Assembly: GCA_900768695.1 (NCBI GenBank)
Contig: CAAGDY010000295.1
Span: forward strand, 1-23,540
Length of the DNA: 23,540 bases
Direction: 5' to 3'
Source of the DNA: an uncultured Anaerovibrio sp.
GTDB lineage: Bacteria > Bacillota > Negativicutes > Selenomonadales > Selenomonadaceae
Both the position numbers and the translations under genes were made by a program. The notes under the pieces are model-generated. The model was given only the letters and a program-made list of their open reading frames with translations. It was not told the origin of the DNA and made no database searches. This document shows positions 8,640-16,068 of the stretch, in pieces; the stretch's first letter is position 1, and each line of letters begins with the position of its first letter.

Positions 8640-9176
8640 TCAAGAATAAATTTCCCGCTTCAAAACACCAATCACCGGCAGATTGCGATACCTTTCCGCA
8701 TAGTCAAGGCCATAGCCCACCAGAAATTCATCCGGCACCTCAAACCCGCAGTAATCAATCTTCACATCCACCTTACGGCGTGACGGCTTGCTCAAAAGGG
8801 CACAGAGCCTGATGCTGGCAGGCTCCCTCTTCTTCAGCTCCGCCATCAGCTGGCTCATGGTAATGCCTGAATCAATGATATCCTCCACCAGAAGCACATG
8901 CCTGCCCCTGATGTCCACACTCAGGTCCTTCTTGATGTTGACCCTGCCGCTGGTTTCCGTACCGTTGCCATAGCTGGAAGCCACCATAAAATCAATATTC
9001 AACGGCACATTTATCTGACGCACCAGGTCAGAAAAAAACATTACCGAGCCTTTCAGGATACCCACAACCAGCACATCCCTGCCTGCATAATCCCTTGTCA
9101 GCTCCTGTCCCAGCTCACGGCATTTGGCAGCCAGTGCCGCCTCGTCAAACATAACGCTTGCCAAATCTTTTAACAT
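8640..9176 (-). CDS. hpt: Hypoxanthine phosphoribosyltransferase
   Basis: Purine salvage: converts hypoxanthine or guanine plus PRPP to IMP or GMP. The protein has 178 residues, the normal length. The PRPP-binding signature VLLVEDIIDSGITMSQL lies near 96-112. The flexible loop with the SSYGNGTETSG segment is at about 70-80, and the C-terminal VGYGLDYAERYRNLP motif binds the base. ATG 9174-9176 is chosen because AAAGGAG lies 8 nt upstream; an upstream ATG at 9200 overlaps tilS and has no Shine-Dalgarno. Only 13 bp separate it from the tilS stop. The tilS-hpt-ftsH order is conserved in Firmicutes. Confidence 0.96.
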   Translation of the reverse strand: MLKDLASVMFDEAALAAKCRELGQELTRDYAGRDVLVVGILKGSVMFFSDLVRQINVPLNIDFMVASSYGNGTETSGRVNIKKDLSVDIRGRHVLLVEDIIDSGITMSQLMAELKKREPASIRLCALLSKPSRRKVDVKIDYCGFEVPDEFLVGYGLDYAERYRNLPVIGVLKREIYS

Positions 9177-9189
9177 CTTGTCTACTCCT

Positions 9190-10659
9190 TTATCCCTCAT
9201 TATTCATGTGAAAAACAAAAAAATTTTTTGTCTGTTCATCTGACGCCGCCTCGTTAAAGCGTCTGACACCGGGAATCCACAAAATACGCTCCTCCCCGCC
9301 ACTGCCGCAGGCCACCAGCCACAGCCGGTCACGCTGCGGCCTTGGTATGCGGCTATCAATCAGGAAATCCTTGAGCTTTTTGTGCCCGCTGCCCACATTA
9401 ACGCGGTCGCCCTGCCTTCTGTGGCGGACTATCAATGGCCAATTACACTTGTCCCAATCGCCGTAAATAACCCATCTGCCGATGCCTTTTCCTGCTGAAG
9501 CTCCTGCCATCCGGCACAGGCTGTTCAGCTGTGCCTCTGAAGCCGCCAGCTCTGCCACAATACTGCTTCCATCCGGCAGGAGGGTCACCCCGGGCACCTG
9601 CAACGGTATTTTCTCAAACTCCCCCACGTTATCCATTTTACCATTATTTTCTGAAAATGGAATGGTCTTTTTTATTATATACAAAAAATCATAGGAAATT
9701 CCCGCCAAAAGGCCAAAGGAAAGCTGCAGCTCCGTGCCTGTCCTGCCCCTTTCCGCCAGCTGAAGCACAGCCTGTACCTGCACATAGGAAAGCTGGCTGC
9801 CCGAGGCCAGAAGGGCGGCATGCTGAACCAGCCGCCTCTGTATGGCAAGGGGCTGGCGCAAAAAGCTGTTGAGCCCCAGGCTGAATCCCTGCGGCCTGCT
9901 GACAGCCAGCTCCTGCCAGACCGTCTCCACGGACTGCTGCAGATAGTCCTCATCTGCCTGTGCCAGCTGTGCCAGCTGGCACAGCGCATCACCTATGGCC
10001 GGATTGTACTCCTCCGCCAGTAGCGGCAACAGCTTCAGCCTCAGCTTATTTCTGAAGCAGTCCGCCTCGTCATTGGTGGCATCATGCCGTGGGCAAAGCT
10101 GACGGAACCCGCAGTAATCTGCCAGCTCCTTTTTGCTGGCAAAGAGCAGGGGGCGTATCAAATCCCCCTGCCCTGCCCTGATGCCTCCCAGTCCCCTGAC
10201 ACCGGTGCCGCGCAATAGGTGCATCAGAACAGTTTCCGCCTGGTCATTACGATGGTGCGCCGTAGCAATCAGCACATGATTCGTTCCCTCCTGCCGGGCC
10301 AGCCCTGCGGCAGTCCGGCGCAAAAAATCATACCTCAGCCGCCTGGCCGCCGTTTCCAGTGATTCACCCGCCCTGGCGGCTTCCTCCGGCACGCTGGCAA
10401 AATCCACATAGCAGTCAATATCCCTCCGCCTGCAGAAATCCAGCACAAAATCCGCATCCTCCCGGGATGCCTGTCCCCTGATGCCATGCTCAAAATGAGC
10501 AGCAGCCACCCCTATGCCCAGCCTGTCCTTCAGCACATCCAGCATATCAAGGAGCGCCAGCGAATCTATGCCGCCGGAACAGGCCGCAAGCACCAGCGTT
10601 CCTGGCGGCGGAGCTATATTTTCCCGCCAGTTTTTCTCAAATTTTTTCAGTATGTCCAT
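9190..10659 (-). CDS. tilS: tRNA(Ile)-lysidine synthetase
   Basis: Uses ATP and lysine to convert the wobble cytidine of tRNA-Ile(CAU) to lysidine, so that it reads AUA; normally essential. The protein has 489 residues. The PP-loop SGGIDS at 28-33 is followed by the N-type ATP pyrophosphatase domain with the HFEHGIRG and THHRNDQAETVLMHLLRG-like motifs. A central TilS domain covers ~230-330. The C-terminal TilS_C domain (~385-480) includes RRQGDRVNVGSGHKKLKDFLIDSRIP. ATG 10657-10659 is the natural start, though its Shine-Dalgarno is weak (AAAGGA about 14 nt upstream). It follows a terminator, so it needs its own promoter in 10660-10726. I could not assign one there. Confidence 0.96.
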   Translation of the reverse strand: MDILKKFEKNWRENIAPPPGTLVLAACSGGIDSLALLDMLDVLKDRLGIGVAAAHFEHGIRGQASREDADFVLDFCRRRDIDCYVDFASVPEEAARAGESLETAARRLRYDFLRRTAAGLARQEGTNHVLIATAHHRNDQAETVLMHLLRGTGVRGLGGIRAGQGDLIRPLLFASKKELADYCGFRQLCPRHDATNDEADCFRNKLRLKLLPLLAEEYNPAIGDALCQLAQLAQADEDYLQQSVETVWQELAVSRPQGFSLGLNSFLRQPLAIQRRLVQHAALLASGSQLSYVQVQAVLQLAERGRTGTELQLSFGLLAGISYDFLYIIKKTIPFSENNGKMDNVGEFEKIPLQVPGVTLLPDGSSIVAELAASEAQLNSLCRMAGASAGKGIGRWVIYGDWDKCNWPLIVRHRRQGDRVNVGSGHKKLKDFLIDSRIPRPQRDRLWLVACGSGGEERILWIPGVRRFNEAASDEQTKNFFVFHMNNEG

Positions 10660-10726
10660 CGCGCACCACTTTTTGTCCTTTGCTATCCTTTTCCGACCAT
10701 TTCCCGCTCTGCCACCGGAACTACCT

Positions 10727-10757
10727 AAAAAGAAGCACCCCGTCCAAAGGTGCTTCT
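10727..10757 (-). terminator. Rho-independent terminator after the S1-domain gene
   Basis: Perfect 9-bp stem AGAAGCACC/GGTGCTTCT with a 9-nt loop, followed on the minus strand by TTTT. It closes the glycosyltransferase - zinc-ribbon - divIC - S1 unit 26 bp after the S1 gene and separates it from tilS. Confidence 0.88.
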
Positions 10758-10782
10758 CCGCTAAATATATATAATTCCTAAA

Positions 10783-11292
10783 TTATCTCCTGCGTCCGCC
10801 GCCACGGCCGCCACGCTTGCTGTCAGTCTTGCGGCTGAGGTCCGTAAGCCGCTCATCGCTGTCCTTCAGGAACCTTGACAGCTTATCTTCAAAGGAGGCA
10901 TTTGTCCCAGCATTGCCAAAACGCTGGCCGCCGCTACGGCGAAAATCCCCGCCTGCACTGCGAAAGCCCTCACTGCGCTGAAAGCCGTTGCCGCCGTCAT
11001 GCTGCTGACGCGGTGCAAAGCCCCTCTGCTCACGCTGTGGCTGCTCCTCCTGCTTCTTTTCCTGTGCCTGCTTTACTGAAAGGCCAATCTTCCCCTTTTC
11101 ATCAATGGACAAAACCTTGACCTTGACCTTATCCTGCTCCTTCAGAAAATCCTTGACGTCCTTGACATAGACATCGGCAACCTCTGAAATATGCACCAGC
11201 CCCACCTTGTTCTCAGGCAGGTTGATAAATGCGCCAAAATTGGTAATGCCGCTCACTACACCCTCTACAATACTTCCAACTTCAATGGACAA
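10783..11292 (-). CDS. S1 domain RNA-binding protein (YabR-like)
   Basis: Cytoplasmic protein of 169 residues with one S1 (OB-fold) RNA-binding domain at about 3-73, similar to polynucleotide phosphorylase S1 repeats (VGSIVEGVVSGITNFGAFI...VGLVHISEV...VLSIDEKGKIGLSVKQA). The rest is low complexity, rich in Gln, Arg and Gly, and ends in an RGG-type tail that probably adds nonspecific RNA binding. The family (B. subtilis YabR) is ribosome- or RNA-associated, but its exact role is unknown. The start is TTG 11290-11292 with AAGGAGG 7 nt upstream; the nearby ATG is out of frame and stops soon. It follows divIC by 64 bp, as in Bacillus. Confidence 0.92.
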   Translation of the reverse strand: MSIEVGSIVEGVVSGITNFGAFINLPENKVGLVHISEVADVYVKDVKDFLKEQDKVKVKVLSIDEKGKIGLSVKQAQEKKQEEQPQREQRGFAPRQQHDGGNGFQRSEGFRSAGGDFRRSGGQRFGNAGTNASFEDKLSRFLKDSDERLTDLSRKTDSKRGGRGGGRRR

Positions 11293-11356
11293 AACATTTC
11301 CTCCTTAAAAATTTTGACTTAATGGCATTATACCCTTCAAACAGGCAAAGTGTCAA

Positions 11357-11659
11357 TTATTTATTGTCAGCATAAATATAGGGCATTTCATCCTTGCGTG
11401 TCATGCCCAGCTCCTCCCGTGCCAGCTTTTCAATATATGCCTCATCATGCAGCATGGCATTCTCATCCTTCAGCTGCTGATTCTCCGCCCTGGCACTCTG
11501 CAGCCTGTCCTGGGCCGCCGCCATGTCACTGCCCAGCTCCCCCAGCGTCATCTGCTGTCCCGCCAGAATCCAGCCGGAATATATAAAAATAGCCGCCAAA
11601 AGCAGGGCAAACCAGTTAAAGCCCCGGCCGCCGCTTTTTCCCTTTACATTGCTTTCCAC
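11357..11659 (-). CDS. divIC: Septum formation initiator, DivIC/FtsB family
   Basis: Small bitopic cell-division protein of 100 residues that joins the FtsL-DivIB (FtsLBQ) complex and helps activate septal peptidoglycan synthesis. It has a short basic N-terminus, one TM helix at about 15-33 (FNWFALLLAAIFIYSGWIL), then an extracytoplasmic coiled coil at about 40-75 (LGSDMAAAQDRLQSARAENQQL). It ends with the family pattern EAYIEKLAREELGMTRKDE. The start is GTG 11657-11659 with AGGAG 9 nt upstream. Position just before the S1 gene is the conserved divIC-yabR arrangement. It could also be called FtsB-like; the context favours DivIC. Confidence 0.93.
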   Translation of the reverse strand: MESNVKGKSGGRGFNWFALLLAAIFIYSGWILAGQQMTLGELGSDMAAAQDRLQSARAENQQLKDENAMLHDEAYIEKLAREELGMTRKDEMPYIYADNK

Positions 11660-11686
11660 ATTAAACGTCTCCTAACCAAACGCCAC

Positions 11687-12484
11687 TTACTTCTCGCTCC
11701 ACTGAAAATAGTTGGTGGTGGCAATCCTTCTGTACAGCGAATCGCACTCATCACATCTAAATCTCGCCACAGTATCCGACATATCCGCCCTGCCATCCAC
11801 AATCTTCACAGCCCCCGGCTCCAAAAACCTCATGGATGCACCACAGCGCGGACATTCACAGTGACCGTTTGCATCTCTTTTCAGCTGCATAGGAGCCAGC
11901 TCCCCCGTTGCCTTTATCTTGCGCTTCGGCTTTGGTGCAGGAGGCGGCGGTGGAGTTCTATCTTCCTCCGGAAGCTCAAATACCTCATACAGCCCGGAAC
12001 GCAGAAGCTCCCTGTAAAACGTGCCACAGTCATAGCAGATATACCGTGGCTTCACGTTCTCATAGTCAACCCTGCCATTCACAATCCGCACAGCTCCCCC
12101 TTCGCTATGCACCATGGCCTTGCCGCACACCGGGCAGTCATAGCCGCCCTGGGCATTGGTCAGAAGCGCTGTCACGGGACTGCCGGAAAACTTTTTCCTA
12201 TGCTTTTTCTCCTCAGCTTCCTTTTTGGCCTCCTCTGCCTGCTGCCTGTCCAGCTCTGACAAATCCTCCGGCAACAGAAAAAAGACATCATAATACCCGG
12301 TATTCAAAAGCTCCCGGTAATATTTGCCGCACTTGCGGCAAATATACTTCGGCTTCACATTATCGTAGTCAACATGGCCATTTACAATCCGCACCTGGCC
12401 GCCTGACAAGTATTCCAATGCCTGCCCGCATTCCGGGCAGGAAAAATTCCCATCATTTCCTTTTTCCAGCTTACTTACTGCCAC
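11687..12484 (-). CDS. Unrecognised protein with three tandem zinc-ribbon repeats
   Basis: I do not recognise this 265-residue protein. It has three copies of one module, each with two CxxC knuckles: C16/C19 with C49/C52, C117/C120 with C150/C153, and C211/C214 with C244/C247. The distance between the first Cys of each pair is exactly 33 residues in all three. Between the knuckles lies a shared core resembling G(G)xVRIVNGRVDY(D/E)NVKP(R/K)YIC, and YRELL-like residues follow. A Lys/Glu-rich helix (~81-98) and a proline/lysine linker (~176-192) separate the modules. No TM segment or signal peptide is seen, so it is cytoplasmic. Zn2+ binding is strongly implied; nucleic-acid or protein binding is a guess. 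Start GTG 12482-12484; an in-frame stop lies just upstream. It sits between a glycosyltransferase and divIC. Confidence 0.85.
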   Translation of the reverse strand: MAVSKLEKGNDGNFSCPECGQALEYLSGGQVRIVNGHVDYDNVKPKYICRKCGKYYRELLNTGYYDVFFLLPEDLSELDRQQAEEAKKEAEEKKHRKKFSGSPVTALLTNAQGGYDCPVCGKAMVHSEGGAVRIVNGRVDYENVKPRYICYDCGTFYRELLRSGLYEVFELPEEDRTPPPPPAPKPKRKIKATGELAPMQLKRDANGHCECPRCGASMRFLEPGAVKIVDGRADMSDTVARFRCDECDSLYRRIATTNYFQWSEK

Positions 12485-12541
12485 CCTGCCTCACTCCGCC
12501 TGTTCTTTCCATGATATGGAAAAATCTCTGATACAACCCCT

Positions 12542-13663
12542 CTAAGACCGCAACAGCCTTTCAATTTCCCTCGTAATTTCCTGCACCGCCTCCGGCCGCC
12601 CATGCCTGTCAGCCGCCAGCGCCATATCCGGCAGAGCATGCCTCTCTGCAAACAGCTCCCTTATGACGCAGGCCAGGTTATCACCTGCATGAAGCCAGAC
12701 AGCCGCCCCACAGCCCGACATGTATCTGGCGTTGTCCGTTTCCGGCCCTGGTATCGGCTCGTGCAACACCATGGGCAGGCGCATGGACATGGCCTCCGTC
12801 AGTGTCAGAGCCCCCGGCTTCGTCACCAGCACATCCGCGGCTCCCATCAAAAGGCATATTCTGTCCGTATAGCCATACACGTGAACACTGTGATGGGAGG
12901 CGGCTCCAAACCGCTCCACCTGCGCCTTCAGCTCATGGTTCCTGCCTGCAACCACCAAAAGCTGCAGCCTTTCAGGCAGCTTTTCCAGCTGTGCCAACGC
13001 GTCCGGGATATGCCCCAGCCCCAGGCCGCCGCCCATCATCAGCACCACCGGCACATCAGAGGACAGTCCGGCCTCCCGCCTGCACTCCGCCTTGTCCCAT
13101 TTCCGACAAAAATCCCTGCCCACAGGGATGCCCGTAACATGAATAATATCCTCACGTATACCATCGGCAATCAGCTGCTTTTTCATAAAGCCACAGCCCA
13201 CAAAATATAAATCCATATTGGGGCAAATCCACATGCGATGCACCGAATAATCCGTTATAACCGCCGCAGAAACAAACCGGCTGCGCCAGCCATCGCCAAG
13301 ATGTGACACAGCCTCTGCCGGGAAGGGGTGCGTACATATAATCACATCAGGCCTGTACCTTTTTATCAACCGCTTAATAGAACGGGACATGGCCCCGGCC
13401 ATCAAAAGCTGAATAAAGCCACCCTTTTTCTCGCCATCGGTGAACCGGTACATAAACTCATACAGGTTCGGCACCATGGCCAGCATCTTCAGGTAACAGC
13501 TTTTCATGAAAGCATTGATAATTGAGGTATCCCGGCGCATAAAATCAACCGTATTGATTTCCGCATCGGGAAAATGAGCTTTTATGCCGTCGGCAATGGC
13601 ACTGGCGGCCTTCTCATGGCCGGAACCAATGGATGCCGTAACCAGCAAAAAACTTTTCCCCAT
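12542..13663 (-). CDS. Processive diacylglycerol beta-glucosyltransferase / MGDG synthase-like (GT28)
   Basis: Peripheral membrane glycosyltransferase that adds sugar from a UDP-sugar to diacylglycerol, making glycolipids (UgtP/YpfP and MGDG-synthase family). The protein has 373 residues. An N-terminal MGDG_synth domain (~15-185) begins with TASIGSGHEKAASAI, the glycine loop that binds the lipid or nucleotide. It is followed by CTHPFPAEA and ITDYSVHRMW. A GT28 C-terminal domain (~205-350) has LMMGGGLGLGHI and the UDP-binding TKPGALTLTEAM. ATG 13661-13663 follows GAGGTG. MurG is a related family but lacks the MGDG_synth part. B. subtilis UgtP also restrains FtsZ at high UDP-glucose, a known link that may or may not apply here. 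Confidence 0.88.
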   Translation of the reverse strand: MGKSFLLVTASIGSGHEKAASAIADGIKAHFPDAEINTVDFMRRDTSIINAFMKSCYLKMLAMVPNLYEFMYRFTDGEKKGGFIQLLMAGAMSRSIKRLIKRYRPDVIICTHPFPAEAVSHLGDGWRSRFVSAAVITDYSVHRMWICPNMDLYFVGCGFMKKQLIADGIREDIIHVTGIPVGRDFCRKWDKAECRREAGLSSDVPVVLMMGGGLGLGHIPDALAQLEKLPERLQLLVVAGRNHELKAQVERFGAASHHSVHVYGYTDRICLLMGAADVLVTKPGALTLTEAMSMRLPMVLHEPIPGPETDNARYMSGCGAAVWLHAGDNLACVIRELFAERHALPDMALAADRHGRPEAVQEITREIERLLRS

Positions 13664-13734
13664 AGCACACCTCTACTCTGCCCATGCCCAGTCAAAGCAC
13701 AGCCTGAACGAAAATTACAATTACTTTAAACTAA

Positions 13735-13764
13735 ATTTTATCACATATCAAGCCAATTCATCAA
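13735..13764 (-). promoter_or_regulatory. Candidate promoter of the glycosyltransferase operon
   Basis: TTGATG (13759-13764), 18-bp spacer, TAAAAT (13735-13740). It lies in the 127-bp gap between the SDR stop and the glycosyltransferase start, an AT-rich stretch unlike its surroundings. No strong terminator was seen for the SDR gene in this gap. Confidence 0.45.
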
Positions 13765-13790
13765 CCAGAAAATGCTGTAATATCAGATTA

Positions 13791-14528
13791 TCAGGTCAGT
13801 CCGCCATCTATGCTCCATAACGCTCCGGTGACGAAGCCTGCGGCTTCCGAACAAAGAAATCTGATAACTGCCGCCACTTCCTCTGCCCTGGCAATCCTTC
13901 CCAGCGGGTAGACGCTGCCCATCTCCCGCAGTGCCTGCTGCCTGTCCGGATACTGGGCCAGCTGGCCCTCCGTCATAGGTGTCAGCACGTCACCTGGACA
14001 GACTGCATTGATGCGTATGCCAAAGGGCCCCAGCTCCAGCGCCATGGCCTTGGTAAACATATTGACAGCTCCCTTGGAGGCACAGTAGGCACTGCACAGC
14101 AGATTGCCCTGCAGGCCCGCATCCGAGGACACGTTGACAATACAGCCACGCCCCTGCTTTTTCATAGCCTCCGCCGCGTATTTGGTCATAAAGTATGTGC
14201 CCTTGAGATTGATGGACATCATTCTATCAAACTCTGCTTCCTCCATGTCCTCAATGGCACGTTCAAAATAAATGCCGGCCGAGTTTATCAGGGCATCCGG
14301 CCCCCCCAGCCGCCCTGCTGTTTCCGCCACGGCACGTCGGCAATCCTCTGTCCGCATCACATCGCCCTGCACGTATATTGCCCCACGCCCCAGCCCGGCA
14401 GCTGCCCTCTGCCCGCGCCCGGCATCCCTGCCCATGACAGCCACCTGCCAGCCGTCCTGCAAAAACAGCTCTGCTGCCGCCAGCCCGATGCCCGACGTAC
14501 CTCCTGTAATCAACGCCACCCTGCCCAT
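13791..14528 (-). CDS. SDR family NAD(P)-dependent oxidoreductase
   Basis: Classical short-chain dehydrogenase/reductase of 245 residues; substrate unknown. The Rossmann nucleotide loop TGGTSGIG is at 8-15, the NSAG motif at 82-85, the active-site Asn in SINLKG near 107, Ser134/135 in NVSSDAG, and the catalytic Y148-x3-K152. The conserved PGDVLTPM segment and the C-terminal SIDGGL are typical of the 3-oxoacyl-ACP reductase or sugar-alcohol dehydrogenase subfamilies, which cannot be separated by eye. ATG 14526-14528 gives the expected N-terminus right before the nucleotide loop; the Shine-Dalgarno is weak. It has its own promoter after the codA terminator, so a functional tie to the deaminase is possible but not shown. 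Confidence 0.92.
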   Translation of the reverse strand: MGRVALITGGTSGIGLAAAELFLQDGWQVAVMGRDAGRGQRAAAGLGRGAIYVQGDVMRTEDCRRAVAETAGRLGGPDALINSAGIYFERAIEDMEEAEFDRMMSINLKGTYFMTKYAAEAMKKQGRGCIVNVSSDAGLQGNLLCSAYCASKGAVNMFTKAMALELGPFGIRINAVCPGDVLTPMTEGQLAQYPDRQQALREMGSVYPLGRIARAEEVAAVIRFLCSEAAGFVTGALWSIDGGLT

Positions 14529-14568
14529 AATCAATCCCAGCCTTTCTGCCTCAAACGATATACAATCT

Positions 14569-14577
14569 ATTATAGCA
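14569..14577 (-). promoter_or_regulatory. Extended -10 promoter of the SDR gene, touching the codA terminator
   Basis: TGCTATAAT on the minus strand, a consensus extended -10, begins 1 bp after the T-run of the codA terminator. A -35 at normal spacing would fall inside the terminator hairpin and is not consensus (ATATGC). Predicted start is near 14562, with a leader of about 33 nt. Confidence 0.6.
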
Positions 14578-14578
14578 C

Positions 14579-14617
14579 AAAAAGCGGTACAGCATATCCG
14601 AGGATATGCCGTACCGC
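14579..14617 (-). terminator. Rho-independent terminator after codA
   Basis: A strong hairpin: 7-bp GCGGTAC/GTACCGC stem, one mismatch, 8-bp GCATATCC/GGATATGC stem, 2-nt loop, followed on the minus strand by TTTTT. It lies 22 bp after the codA stop. Confidence 0.93.
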
Positions 14618-14639
14618 CCGGCAAAGCAGGCTGAACCTG

Positions 14640-15899
14640 CTACTGCAAAAGCTCTATGCTGCTGGTAACTGACGCCGGCACGCGGACAAACAGCTCCCTG
14701 CCATTGCGGACCGAACGCAATACCCCTGCCCTGTTGCGGATTGCCTCAAAAGCGGAATCTGCATCCAGCACCAGAAAGCTGGCCGGCCGACCAGGAAAAA
14801 TACCATACTCATCCATCAGGTGCATCGTCCTGGCACCGTTTACGGTTACCAGCTCCAGCGCCCTGTCAATTTCCTCAAAGGACATCATCTGGCAGATATG
14901 AATCCCATGGTCCAGTATATTCATCATATTGCCATTGCCCAGCGGATACCACGGGTCGGAGATAGAATCCTGGGCAAAGCACACGTTAATCCCGGCCTCA
15001 AAGAATTCCTTGACGCGGGTCAGCCCCCTGCGCTTCGGATAGGTATCCTGCCGCCCCTGCAGATAAATATTCTCAGTAGGGCAGGAGATAAAGTTAATGC
15101 CGGCACGCTTGAAATTCGACATCATGCGGAAGGCATACGCATTATTCGCGGAGCCAAAGGAGCAGGTATGGCTTGCAGTGGTCCGCTCCCCGATATCCTC
15201 CGTGATGGACAGTGCTGTCAACAGCTCCAAAAAGCGTGACTGCTCATCATCCGTTTCATCACAATGCAAATCAATCAGCTTGTCGTACTGCACAGCCAGC
15301 TCCACAGCCTTGCGCACAGACATTTCCCCGAACTCGCGGGCAAGCTCAAAATGAGGGATGCCGCCCACGCAGTCAGCTCCCATCTGCAAGGCTTCCTCCA
15401 CCAGCCTGGCACCGCCCGGATAAGCATACATGCCTTCCTGCGGAAACGCCACAATCTGGATTGTCACCATATCCCGAAGCTCCTCCCGCAGTTCAAGAAT
15501 TGCCTTCAAGGCGGTCAGCTTCCTGTCTGTCACATCCACATGCGTACGGATATACTGCACACCTGCCAGCATTTCTTCCCTGACAGCCCGCCTGGCCCGC
15601 GCCTTAATCTCATCAACGGTGGCACCCGCCTTGGTTTCGCTCCAGCGCTGAATCCCTTCAAAGAGAGTGCCGCTGTCGTTTCTGGCGCCCTCCCCCAAAG
15701 CAGTATAAACATAATCCAGATGCAGATGCGGGTCAACATACGGCGCGATTACCAGGCTGCCCCCCAAATCCACCACCTGGGCATCATCAGTGGACAAATT
15801 GGCACCAATCGCGGCAAACCTGCCATTTTCCACCAGCAAATCCTGCAATTCCTTTGAGCCAGCCAGCCTGGCATTCTTATACAGCTTTTTCATCATCAT
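14640..15899 (-). CDS. codA: CodA-type cytosine deaminase, predicted 5-methylcytosine deaminase
   Basis: Amidohydrolase that removes the exocyclic amine of cytosine-type bases; 419 residues, collinear with E. coli CodA. Metal ligands H58 and H60 (DPHLHLD), H212 (HCDETDDEQS) and D311, plus Q154, catalytic E215 and H244, are all present. The next residue, corresponding to E. coli Asp314, is Ser312 (FAQDSISDPW against FGHDDVFDPW). Loss of this Asp is the marker of published bacterial 5-methylcytosine deaminases, so 5-methylcytosine (and 5-fluorocytosine) may be better substrates than cytosine. The start is ATG 15897-15899, the first of three consecutive ATGs, with AAGGA about 7 nt upstream. The frame is open further upstream, but that part is the leader. 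No codB permease is adjacent. It has its own promoter, a leader terminator and a 3' terminator; the PucR-type regulator lies upstream. Confidence 0.93.
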   Translation of the reverse strand: MMMKKLYKNARLAGSKELQDLLVENGRFAAIGANLSTDDAQVVDLGGSLVIAPYVDPHLHLDYVYTALGEGARNDSGTLFEGIQRWSETKAGATVDEIKARARRAVREEMLAGVQYIRTHVDVTDRKLTALKAILELREELRDMVTIQIVAFPQEGMYAYPGGARLVEEALQMGADCVGGIPHFELAREFGEMSVRKAVELAVQYDKLIDLHCDETDDEQSRFLELLTALSITEDIGERTTASHTCSFGSANNAYAFRMMSNFKRAGINFISCPTENIYLQGRQDTYPKRRGLTRVKEFFEAGINVCFAQDSISDPWYPLGNGNMMNILDHGIHICQMMSFEEIDRALELVTVNGARTMHLMDEYGIFPGRPASFLVLDADSAFEAIRNRAGVLRSVRNGRELFVRVPASVTSSIELLQ

Positions 15900-16062
15900 C
15901 AAATCTTCCTTCTCTATCTTTATACTGCATGCACGACGGCAAAAGCAAAAAAAGTTCCCGCCCCTGCGCCCATACGTCACAGAAACGAGAACCACGTTGT
16001 CCACAATCAGTTTTGCTTTCGGCCAGCCGCCTTCGGCTTTCCCTGTCTTTCCTTGCTGCTAC
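15900..16062 (-). promoter_or_regulatory. Long structured leader of codA (candidate attenuator or riboswitch)
   Basis: About 160 nt from the predicted transcription start to the codA start. The first part is purine-rich with GCC/GGC-rich short hairpins (16010-16040), the middle holds a complete intrinsic terminator (15947-15992), and the end carries the Shine-Dalgarno. A terminator between a strong promoter and the coding sequence implies control by attenuation. I compared it by eye with common aptamers (TPP, FMN, purine, cobalamin, c-di-GMP-I, SAM) and saw no match. No clear antiterminator could be established. Confidence 0.6.
15947..15992 (-). terminator. Intrinsic terminator inside the codA leader
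   Basis: Arms 15980-15992 (GTTCTCGTTTCTG) and 15954-15966 (CAGGGGCGGGAAC) pair over 13 bp without a gap. Four pairs are U.G wobbles. The loop is 13 nt, and seven Ts follow immediately (15947-15953). It is upstream of codA, not after a gene, so it acts before translation of codA. Confidence 0.82.
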
Positions 16063-16068
16063 GCTCAC

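Noticed and set aside
6954..8783. 609-codon open frame on the plus strand opposite ftsH
   Set aside because: It is antisense to an unmistakable FtsH with all motifs; the composition (His, Leu, Gln rich) is that of a codon-usage shadow and it has no recognisable domain.
9177..9200. Upstream ATG start for hpt overlapping tilS
   Set aside because: No Shine-Dalgarno; the ATG at 9176 has AAAGGAG at good spacing and matches homologue length.
10660..10726. tRNA-like or promoter-like elements upstream of tilS
   Set aside because: No cloverleaf can be drawn, and no -35/-10 pair near consensus was found.
12506..12522. 7-bp inverted repeat TTTCCAT-ATC-ATGGAAA between the glycosyltransferase and zinc-ribbon genes
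   Set aside because: Short, AT-rich and without a terminator tail; could easily arise by chance.
15900..16004. N-terminal extension of CodA from GTG 16004
   Set aside because: The extension is encoded by the leader terminator, has no counterpart in E. coli CodA, and the ATG cluster at 15891-15899 has a good Shine-Dalgarno.
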